Assembly (NCBI GenBank): GCA_018239845.1
Contig: JAFEGO010000089.1
Coordinates: 1 to 52,544, forward strand
Source: Verrucomicrobiota bacterium
GTDB taxonomy: Bacteria > Verrucomicrobiota > Verrucomicrobiia > Opitutales > Opitutaceae
Reading direction: 5' to 3'
DNA: 52,544 nucleotides
In this document: one piece after another, positions 15,035 to 23,100 of the stretch
Layout of the letters: each line of letters begins with the position of its first letter
How positions within the stretch are numbered: position 1 is the first letter of the stretch
Translations under genes and position numbers: made by a program
Notes under the pieces: model-generated
The model's database searches: none
Told to the model about the DNA's origin: nothing
The model's input: only the letters and a program-made list of their open reading frames with translations

Positions 15035-16366
15035 TCACTGCATCGCGCCGGTGCGGCGGATGGGGGTGACGGCGCCGCTGGCGGCGCGGAGGAGTTCGCG
15101 GCGGAGCCAGTCGAGGGCGGCGTTGACCGCGCGGGTCTTGATCGTGGGGCGCGGGCCGGGGTAGCTGAGCTTCTTCGACCACACGCCGTGCGGGGCGTGG
15201 AGCGCGATGTAGATCGTGCCGATGGGATTGCCGCCGGGGCCGGTGGTCTCGCCGCCGAAGCCGGTGACCGCGATCGCGTAGTCGGCGCCGAGGGTCTCGG
15301 CCGCGCCGGTGGCCATCGCCACCGCGCACTCGGCGCTTACCGCGCCGTGCTGGAGGAGGAGGCACTCGGGAATATCCAGAAGCTGCATACGCGCATCGTT
15401 GCTGCAGCAGACGACGCCGCCGGCGAAAAACTTGCACGCGCCGCCGAGCTCCGTGAAGGCGTTGGCCAGCAGGCCACCCGTGGCGGTCTCGGCGACGGCG
15501 AGGCGCTTCTCCTGCGCGCGGAGCAGGTCGCTCGCGACCTTGGCGAGGGAATCATGGCCGTAGCAGGTGAGGTCCTCGCCAAGGAGGCGGCCGCAGTCGC
15601 GGGCGACCTCGTCGATCTGACTGAGGGAGTATTTTCCGCTCGGGGAGCTGAGGCGGCAGTCCACCATGCCCTGGTGCGCGCAGAAGGCGATGCTCAGGGC
15701 GTCGCCATGCTGGTCGAAGATGGGCTGGAGCTTCGTCTCGAGGCCGGACTCGCCGATGCCGGCGGTGCGGATCTGCACATAGGCCTCGCGATCGAGAAGC
15801 AGGCCGAGCTGGGCGAGCCGGGGCAGGATCTGGTTGACGAACATGGGCTGCAGCTCGTTGGGCGGCCCGGGCAGCATGCAGAGGACGCGGCCATCCTGCT
15901 CGACCCAGAGGCCCGGGGCGGTGCCGTTGGCGTTGGGGATGACCTCGGCGCGCTCGAAGCGGTACGCCTGCTTGAGGTTGTTGGGCGTCATCTTGCGGCC
16001 GAAGGCCGCGAAGCGGTCGAGCATCGCCTGCTCGATGGCTGGATCGAAGACGAGCTTCTGGCCGAGCACCTCGGCGAGGACGTCGCGCGTGCGGTCGTCG
16101 CAGGTGGGCCCGAGGCCGCCGGTGGTGATCACGACATCGGCGCGGGCCCAGCTCTCGCGGAACTGGCGGGCGATGGCCCCGGCCTCGTCGGTGATGGTGA
16201 CATTGCGGTCGAGCTGGACGCCGCGGCGGCCGAGCTGCTGTCCGATGAAGGTGAGGTGGCCGTTGGCCGTGAGACCGAGGAGCAGCTCATCGCCGAGCGT
16301 GAGGAGCTCGTAGCGGACTTGATTGACCGGCTTGCGCGGAGGGGTGGCGTGGGTGGAAGAATCCAT
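15035..16366 (-). CDS. cinA: CinA family protein (MoCF-like domain plus nicotinamide-nucleotide amidase domain)
   Basis: 443 residues in the usual two-domain layout. The N-terminal MoaB/MogA-like (COG1058) part has LLTLGDELLLG, TTGGLGPTCDD and MLPGPPNELQPMF. The C-terminal PncC-like amidase part has VAETATGGLLANAF, AGGVVCCSNDARMQLL and AVTGFGGETTGPGGNPIGT. Full CinA proteins recycle pyridine nucleotides (ADP-ribose pyrophosphatase / NMN deamidase). The amidase box normally reads AESxTGG; here serine is replaced by threonine (T294), and R326 stands where Lys is usual. Activity of that domain is therefore uncertain. The start at 16366 is used; longer in-frame extensions lie in the cinA-uvrC gap. 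Confidence 0.9.
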   Translation of the reverse strand: MDSSTHATPPRKPVNQVRYELLTLGDELLLGLTANGHLTFIGQQLGRRGVQLDRNVTITDEAGAIARQFRESWARADVVITTGGLGPTCDDRTRDVLAEVLGQKLVFDPAIEQAMLDRFAAFGRKMTPNNLKQAYRFERAEVIPNANGTAPGLWVEQDGRVLCMLPGPPNELQPMFVNQILPRLAQLGLLLDREAYVQIRTAGIGESGLETKLQPIFDQHGDALSIAFCAHQGMVDCRLSSPSGKYSLSQIDEVARDCGRLLGEDLTCYGHDSLAKVASDLLRAQEKRLAVAETATGGLLANAFTELGGACKFFAGGVVCCSNDARMQLLDIPECLLLQHGAVSAECAVAMATGAAETLGADYAIAVTGFGGETTGPGGNPIGTIYIALHAPHGVWSKKLSYPGPRPTIKTRAVNAALDWLRRELLRAASGAVTPIRRTGAMQ

Positions 16367-16466
16367 ACGGGACTTGCGAGGCGGGAAAATAGACGGATTC
16401 TGACAAAATGCCAGCAGCTCCGCACAACAGCCCTGAAAGTCCGCTTGCCGTGGACTTCCCGCGCAG

Positions 16467-16487
16467 GGCGCGCAAGTCTGGCGCGCC
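16467..16487. repeat. GC-rich hairpin in front of uvrC
   Basis: GGCGCGC-AAGTCTG-GCGCGCC is a perfect 7-bp stem with a 7-nt loop, ending 9 nt before the uvrC ATG. In the transcript it would occupy the ribosome-binding region, where no clear Shine-Dalgarno sequence is seen. The loop-side word AAGTCTGGCG recurs in a hairpin at 44039-44058. Confidence 0.5.
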
Positions 16488-16496
16488 TGTCCCGCC

Positions 16497-18005
16497 ATGA
16501 GCGATCCGCTGAAGGAAAAAGTCCGCCGCCTGCCCGACAAGCCGGGCGTGTACCTGATGAAGGACCGCCTCGGCCGCATCATCTATGTGGGCAAGGCCAA
16601 GAGCCTGAAGAAGCGCGTGTCCTCGTATTTCCAGCGCGGCCGGCAGCGCACGATCGCGCAGCCGAAGATCCGCGCACTGATCGGGCTGATCGCCGACCTC
16701 GACACCATCGAGGTGAAGTCCGAGCCCGAGGCGCTGCTGCTGGAGGGCAAGCTGATCAAGCAGTGGCGCCCGCGGTACAACACCGACTTCACCGACGACA
16801 AGCGCTTCCTCCTCGTGCGCGTGGACCTCACGGAAGAGCTGCCGAAATTCCGCCTCACCCGGCTGAAGAAGGACGACCGCTCGCGGTACTTCGGGCCCTT
16901 CGCGCACAGCGGCCTCCTGCGGCGCACGCTGGCGCAGATGCGGCGGCAGTTCGGCATCCTGCTGGCGGATACCAATCCTCAGAAACAACCCGACGGCACG
17001 TGGCAGCTCTACGACGACGTGCGCGAGGAACTCTACGGCACGCAGAACCGCGTGACGGCCGAGGCCTACCGCGAACGTGTGGCGCAGGCCTGCGAATTCC
17101 TCGAAGGCAAGTCCCGCGAATGGCTCGCGACGCTGCGCGCCGAGATGACCGCGGCGGCGGAGCGGCAGGAATTCGAGAAGGCCGCGGAGCTGCGCGACGT
17201 GGTGTTTGCCCTCGAAAAGACCCTGGCGAAAACCCGCACCTTCGAGCGCCTCGACCCCACGCGCCCCGAAGGCGACGAGGAGGCGCTGGTCGCGCTCGGC
17301 GAGGCGCTGCGGCTGTCGGGCCCGCCGCGCACGATGGAGTGCTTCGACATCTCGCACATCTCGGGCACCTTTGTCGTGGCCTCGATGGTGCACTTCGCCG
17401 ATGGCCGGCCGGACAAGGACCACTACCGGCGCTTCCAGATCAAGAGCTTCATCGGCAACGACGACTTCCGCGCGATGGAGGAGGTCGTAGGCCGCCGCTA
17501 CCGGCGGCTCGCGGAGGAGGGCAAGCCCTTCCCCGATCTCGTGGTGATCGACGGCGGACGCGGACAGATCGGCGCGGCGCTGAAGGCCTTCGTCGGGCTC
17601 GACGTGATGCCGCCGGCGCTCATCGGCCTCGCGAAGAAACACGAGACGATCATCTTCCCCGACGAGCGTGCGCCGCTGAACCTCCCGCTCAACTCCCCCG
17701 CCCTCAACCTGCTCCAGCGCCTGCGCGACGAGGCGCACCGCTTCGCCAACACCTACAACGCCGACCTGCGCTCGAAGAAGATCCGCGAAAGCGTGCTCGA
17801 TGATTTCGCCGGCCTCGGCCCCGTGCGCCGCGCCGCGCTGCTGGAGCATTTCGGCAGCATCGAAAAGCTGCGCGCCGCGAGCGCAGCGGAGATCAGCGAC
17901 GTCGAAGGCTTTGGCGGCAAATTGGCCGCAGAGCTGCACGCGTTCCTACAGCGACCTGGGGCCACGGCGACGGAGTCAGCCGAAGCGGAGACGACGACGG
18001 ATTAG
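16497..18005 (+). CDS. uvrC: Excinuclease ABC subunit C
   Basis: 502 residues, shorter than the common 600 or so. UvrC makes both incisions in nucleotide-excision repair. The GIY-YIG nuclease (residues 16-90) has GVYLMKD...IIYVGKAKSLKKR. A UVR motif that binds UvrB covers about 213-243. The RNase H-like domain supplies D284 (ECFDISHISG), D352 (VVIDGGRGQIG) and H414 (DEAHRFANTYN). A helix-hairpin-helix pair lies at about 435-480. The segment that normally carries four cysteines between the GIY-YIG and UVR parts (about 150-185) has none; the protein's only cysteines are C199 and C282. Both nuclease centres look intact. It is divergent from cinA. Confidence 0.96.
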   Translation: MSDPLKEKVRRLPDKPGVYLMKDRLGRIIYVGKAKSLKKRVSSYFQRGRQRTIAQPKIRALIGLIADLDTIEVKSEPEALLLEGKLIKQWRPRYNTDFTDDKRFLLVRVDLTEELPKFRLTRLKKDDRSRYFGPFAHSGLLRRTLAQMRRQFGILLADTNPQKQPDGTWQLYDDVREELYGTQNRVTAEAYRERVAQACEFLEGKSREWLATLRAEMTAAAERQEFEKAAELRDVVFALEKTLAKTRTFERLDPTRPEGDEEALVALGEALRLSGPPRTMECFDISHISGTFVVASMVHFADGRPDKDHYRRFQIKSFIGNDDFRAMEEVVGRRYRRLAEEGKPFPDLVVIDGGRGQIGAALKAFVGLDVMPPALIGLAKKHETIIFPDERAPLNLPLNSPALNLLQRLRDEAHRFANTYNADLRSKKIRESVLDDFAGLGPVRRAALLEHFGSIEKLRAASAAEISDVEGFGGKLAAELHAFLQRPGATATESAEAETTTD

Positions 18006-18017
18006 CCACCCGTGACG

Positions 18018-18518
18018 ATGCCGTGGCCCAAATTGCTCTTCTACGGTATTCTTTGGACCGTCATGGCGGCTGTGGAAGGCATGTACCTCTGGCATGTTAT
18101 CATCGATGTAGGTGAACGGATTGAATTCAAAGCTTACCCGCCGCCCTACCAAGCAAGGATCGTGGGCTTTGACGTTCAACGCGGGGCAAAGAGCGCCAGC
18201 TATGCTCCGATCGTGGAAGTTGAGCTCCCCCGGCGAGAGAAGTTTTGTTTTCGTTCACGCCATTATAATGCGCGCTTTATCTTCGACCGGGGTGAAGCCG
18301 TGGAACTCGTCCACCGGCCGAAACCCACTCCGGAAGGAAAGCCCGACGAGGAATTTGAAATCAACAACGCGTGGCATCTCTGGCTCGGGGATGTGGGGAT
18401 GGCCTTGTTTTTCCCCGCTATTTTCATCAGCGCACATCTTGCCCCGCGCTTTCGCGATAATGCCAGGCCCAAGCTGCGGCTTTGGCCCATAAGACGGCTG
18501 CAACGCCAGCGGAAATGA
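18018..18518 (+). CDS. Small two-helix membrane protein, unknown (DUF3592-like)
   Basis: A 166-residue protein with a hydrophobic helix near the N-terminus (LLFYGILWTVMAAVEGMYLW) and another near the C-terminus (GDVGMALFFPAIFISAHLAP). Between them is an extracytoplasmic beta-rich stretch (IVGFDVQRGAKSASYAPIVE, FRSRHYNARFIFDRGEAVEL). That plan matches DUF3592-type proteins, but no specific function can be given. Its GC content is clearly lower than that of the neighbours and third positions are less biased, so it may be a recent arrival. An alternative GTG start is at 18012. It begins 12 nt after uvrC. Confidence 0.65.
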   Translation: MPWPKLLFYGILWTVMAAVEGMYLWHVIIDVGERIEFKAYPPPYQARIVGFDVQRGAKSASYAPIVEVELPRREKFCFRSRHYNARFIFDRGEAVELVHRPKPTPEGKPDEEFEINNAWHLWLGDVGMALFFPAIFISAHLAPRFRDNARPKLRLWPIRRLQRQRK

Positions 18519-18568
18519 TGCCCGTGCTTGCGGTTGAAATTGGCGGGGCTTGTACCCACGGTTTTTCC

Positions 18569-20080
18569 ATGCGCCCCTTCTACCCTGCTGTTCTGCTATT
18601 GGCCTTGGTTTCCACTGTCCGCGCGGAGGTGACGCTCGCGCCGCTCTTCACCGACCATGCGGTGCTCCAGTGCGACAAGCCGGTGCCGGTGTGGGGCCGC
18701 GCCGCAGCGGGCGAGAAGGTCGCGGTGAGTTTCCGGGGACAGGCGCTCGACACGGTGGCCGACGCGGAGGGGCGCTGGAGCGTGATGCTCGCGCCGCTGA
18801 CGGCGACGGGCGAGGCCGCGGACTTCGTGGTGCAGGGGACCAATCTGATCACGCTGCACGACGTGGTGGTGGGCGAGGTGTGGCTGGCCTCGGGGCAGTC
18901 CAACATGGAGTGGCCGCTCAAGTCGGCGGCCAACGCGGCGGCTGAGATCGCCGCGGCGAATTTCCCGCTGATCCGCCACCTGCGCATCGAGCGCACTTCG
19001 GTCGTGCAGCCCGCCGCCGACGTGAAGACGGGCGGGTGGGAGCGGGCGACGCCGGAGACGGCGGGCGGATTCACGGCGGTGGGCTATTTCTTCGCGCGCG
19101 ACCTGCACCGGAAGCTTGGCGTGCCGGTGGGCATCGTGCACAGCGCATGGGGCGGCACGCCCATCGAGTCGTGGATCGCGCTGGAGGCGCTGAAGGCCAC
19201 GTCGGTGTATCCAGCTGTTGATGCGCGCTGGCAGAAGGCGGTCGCGGAATTCCCCGAGCGTCAAAAGAACTGGCCGGCGGAGACGGCGGCGTGGAAGGCG
19301 GCGGAGGAAAAGGCCCGGGCGACGCACACGAAGAATCCGCTGACGTGGCCGGTCGCTCCGGCGGGCCCGGGCACGGCCTACGCCCGCGCAGGCCTCTACA
19401 ATGGCATGATCGCGCCGCTCCAGCCCATGGCGCTGCGCGGCGTGATCTGGTACCAGGGCGAGTCCAACTGGCCGCGGGCCTCGGAATACGCGGAGCTTTT
19501 TTCGACGCTGATCCGCTCGTGGCGCGCGGCGTGGGGCGAGGGCGAGCTGCCGTTTCTTTTTGTCCAGCTGCCCAACTACGAGGTGCCCAACGACCCGACG
19601 GGCCGCGGGTGGGCGCACCTCCGGGAGGCGCAGGCCAAGGCGCTCGCCCTGCCCGGCACCGGGATGGCCGTGATGATCGACGCCGGCGAGGCCAAGAACC
19701 TCCACCCGACCAATAAGCAGGAGCCCGGCCGCCGCCTCGCGCTCCTCGCAAAGTCGCTGGTCTATGGCCTGACGACGGACTGCATGGGACCCACCTTCGT
19801 GAGTGCGACCCGCGAGCACGCAGCGCTGCGCGTGCGTTTCCAACACGCCGCCACGGGCCTCGTGGCGCATAACCGCCCGGTGCAGTCGCTCGAGATCGCG
19901 GGCGCGGACAAGGTCTTTCACCCCGCGACGGGCGTGATCGAGCGCGGCACGCTGCTGGTATCGTCGCCCGCGGTGAAGGAGCCGGTGGCGGTGCGCTACG
20001 CGTGGACCAATGCGCCGACGGCGAATCTCTTCAACGGCTCGGGGCTGCCGGCGGCGCCTTTCCGGTCGGACGACTGGTAA
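18569..20080 (+). CDS. Secreted sialate O-acetylesterase-like SGNH esterase
   Basis: About 504 residues with a signal peptide (MRPFYPAVLLLALVSTVRA). A beta domain (FTDHAVLQCDKPVPVWGRA) precedes an SGNH/GDSL esterase domain. Its nucleophile is S111 in LASGQSNMEWP, followed by VGIVHSAWGGTPIESWI and GVIWYQGESNWPRA. The C-terminal NLHPTNKQEPGRRLALL supplies the conserved histidine. Such enzymes remove acetyl groups from sialic acid or from plant polysaccharides; in verrucomicrobia they usually serve polysaccharide breakdown. The ATG at 18569 is chosen because the signal peptide starts there. It is convergent with the delta-60 repeat gene. Confidence 0.92.
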   Translation: MRPFYPAVLLLALVSTVRAEVTLAPLFTDHAVLQCDKPVPVWGRAAAGEKVAVSFRGQALDTVADAEGRWSVMLAPLTATGEAADFVVQGTNLITLHDVVVGEVWLASGQSNMEWPLKSAANAAAEIAAANFPLIRHLRIERTSVVQPAADVKTGGWERATPETAGGFTAVGYFFARDLHRKLGVPVGIVHSAWGGTPIESWIALEALKATSVYPAVDARWQKAVAEFPERQKNWPAETAAWKAAEEKARATHTKNPLTWPVAPAGPGTAYARAGLYNGMIAPLQPMALRGVIWYQGESNWPRASEYAELFSTLIRSWRAAWGEGELPFLFVQLPNYEVPNDPTGRGWAHLREAQAKALALPGTGMAVMIDAGEAKNLHPTNKQEPGRRLALLAKSLVYGLTTDCMGPTFVSATREHAALRVRFQHAATGLVAHNRPVQSLEIAGADKVFHPATGVIERGTLLVSSPAVKEPVAVRYAWTNAPTANLFNGSGLPAAPFRSDDW

Positions 20081-20110
20081 GCTCCCGCCGGACCCGGGCC
20101 AGCCGCGAGA

Positions 20111-20150
20111 GAAAACAAAACGGCCCGCGCGGCGGATGCCGGCGGGCCGT
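20111..20150 (-). terminator. Rho-independent terminator of the delta-60 repeat gene
   Basis: The outer stem ACGGCCCGC (20120-20128) pairs with GCGGGCCGT (20142-20150), and an inner stem CGGC/GCCG caps it. On the minus strand the hairpin is followed by TTTTGTTTTC. It lies 26 nt past the stop codon and could also stop the convergent esterase transcript, though without a T-run on that side. Confidence 0.82.
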
Positions 20151-20175
20151 GATCTGGCAGCGGAACTCAGCCGCT

Positions 20176-23100
20176 TCAATTATTCGCGGGGACCTCGTAG
20201 ATCTCGACCAGCGCGGAGCCATCGGCGCCGGCGACGTTGGAGACCTGCGCGGTGTACACCGCGGTGCCGCTGGTCTGGTTGGGCCCAATGACAACGGGCA
20301 GCGAGACGAGGAGCGCGGCGTCCTTGCCGCCGGAGTTGAGGGCGAAGGCGCCCACCGTCGCCGCGGCCGCAGCGAGATCGGAGCCGGAGGCCGGCGGATA
20401 GGTGACATTGGCGACGGGCGTCTCCCAGTCGTTGTTCTGGGCGAGCAGGTGACCGCCGGAATCGTACAGGTAGATCTGCGGATCGGCGATCGCGTCGGTG
20501 ACGCCGGCGGGGACGAGCTGCGGGCCGACGCCGCGCAGGAGGACGCGGCGGTAAACGGTTGTGCCGGAGGGGGTGGCCGGCGCGGTCGCCTGGAGGACGA
20601 AGCCGCCGATCAGCACGTTGCTCGCGGCGCTGCTGAGGTAGCCGCGGGACGAGAGGTTCACGATGCGAGAGGCACCCTGGCCCGGCTGCATGCTGGCATC
20701 GTAAATCTCCGAGAGCACAGTACCGGTCTGGCCGGTGCCGGAGGCATCGCTCACGATCATCGTGTAAGTGCCCGGCGGAAGCGTGAGGGCGACCGCGGTA
20801 TCGGCCGGATGAACCGAGGTGAGCGGCGGCGAGGCGCCCAAACGGTCGGAGACGGCGCTGAGCGTCGGGCTGCCACCCCAGCCGGCGAGGCTGAGGAAGA
20901 GGCTGTTGCCATTGTAGATGTCGACCTTGGGCATCGCGAGGGGCGTGGTCGAGACGAGGCCCGTCATGCCGGGGCCGATGGCGCGCAGCAGCACGCTGCG
21001 GGACTCGGTGCCGGAGATGACGAAGCCGGAGATGGTCGGGTGCGCGTTGCCCGCCGCGTTGTTGCTGGAGACGTTGATCAGGCGCACATCCGGCACGGGG
21101 GCGGACGGAGCGGCGACGGCGATCACGAGCACAAAGCTGTTGGAGCCGGCGGAATTCGTGGCCGTGACCGTGACGCTGTAGGTGCCGGGCACGGTGGGCG
21201 TGCCGGTAATCAGGCCGGTGGCGGGATCGATCACCAAGCCGGCCGGCAGGCCGGCGGCGGCGTACGACGTGGGCCAGCCCGAGGCGGCCGGGGCGTAGAG
21301 GAAACCCGCGCCGGACACCGCGCCAACCGCGGTGGGACTCGTGAACTGCGGGGTCGGGTTATCGTAAAACTCGCGCGTGACCTCGTAGAGGCTGCTCGAG
21401 CTGTACTGCGTGCCAGGGATGATGCCGCGGACGCGAATATAATAATAGGTCTGCAGGGGCTGCGACAGACCGGGGGCCTGCCAGCTGCCGGTGGTGCCGA
21501 CGCGGGTGACCGGTCCGAGGGGATTCCACACACGGTTGTCGGCCGAGTAATCGATGCTGGTGCCGATGAGCTGCGGGGCGCTGCCGGAGTGGTTGAAGGT
21601 AACGACCGTGCGGTCGGCGGAGACGGTGACGCTGTCGAAGGCGGCCGCATCGGTCGAGAACCGGGCAAGGCCGAGGCGCGGCAGGGAATCAACCGTGACG
21701 AAGGCGCCGGCGGCGAGGAGCTTGCCGTCGGACTGGAGCGTGAGCGCGTTCACGGCGCCATTCACCACGGGATTGAAGCTGGCATCGGCCGCGCCGGTCG
21801 CGGTGAGCCGCTGGAGGAAGCCGGTGGCGCCCTGGCCGCCGCCGACGTAGATCACCCCGTCGGTGCGCAGGGCGATGGCCGTGACGCTGCCGGTCGCGCC
21901 GCTGGTGAAGGTGCTGTCCACGGTACCATCGGGCTTGAGGCGCGTGAGCTGGCCGCCGCCGCCGCCGGCGTAGGTAACCAGGATGTTGCCGTCGGGCTGC
22001 ACAAGGATGGCGCTGACCGCGCCGGCGACCGCGGGGGCGAAGGTGGCGTCGGTCGTGCCGTCGGAGTTGAGGCGGGCGAGACGGGGCTGGGCGGTGCCGT
22101 TGACGGCGGAGAAGCTGCCGCCGATGAGCACGCGGCCATCGGCCTGCTGGGCGAGCGCGAGGACGGTGCCGGTCACATTGGGCGTGTAGGCCGCGTCGAT
22201 CGTATTATCCGTGTTGATACGGACAAGGCCGCTGTGGGCGATGCCGCCGACATTGGCGAAGGCGCCGCCGACCAGCATGCGGCCGTCGGTCTCGAGCATG
22301 AGGGCCTGGACAGCGCCGTCGGGATTGGGCACGAAGGCGGCGTTGGTGGTGCCGTCGGAGTTAATGAGCGCGAGGTTGGGGGTGGCGATGCCGTTGACGT
22401 TGGCGAAGCTGCCGCCGATGAGGATCGCGCCGCTGGGCTGCAGGGTGGTCAGGCTGCCGCCGACGAGCACGGTGCCGTCGTCCGCGAGCGTGAGCGTGCT
22501 GACGTTACCGTTGGCGTTGGGATCGAAGGTGGCATCCACCGCGCCGTTGGCGTAGAGGAGGCGGGCGAGATGGTTGCGCGTGATGCTGCGGAGGCTGTCA
22601 TCGGGCCGCAGCGCGGTGAAGGTGCCGCCGATGACGACGTTGCCGTCGCGCTGCACACGGATGGCGAGGACCGAGCCGTTGGCATTGGGATGGAAATCCG
22701 GGTCGAGGGTGCCGTCGGCGTTCAGACGGAGGATACCGTTGCGCGGGACGGCCGTGGAGGCCCCGTTGGGCTTGACGGTCGTGAAGGAGCCGCCGACCAG
22801 AATCTGGAGCGGGCTCTTGATCTGGCCGGTATTGGGGTCGATCTGGAGCGCGAGGGCGGAGACGCTGTTATCGAGATTGGGATCGAAGGTCGTGTCGAGC
22901 GAGCCGTCGGCATTGGCGCGGGAGATACTGTTGCGGGTCACCGCGGTGCCGGCGCCGTTGGACTGCATGGTGGTGAAGTAGCCGCCGAGGAGCACCTTCT
23001 TGTCGGGCTGGAGCACCATGGCGACGACCTGGGCGTTGGCCTTGGGGTCGAAGCTGTCGATCGTGCCGTCGGTATTCAGGCGGGCGACGTAGGGGCGCGT

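Noticed and set aside
14945..17803. A 952-codon frame spanning cinA antisense and uvrC
   Set aside because: It crosses two well-supported genes in the wrong frames and shows no family similarity.
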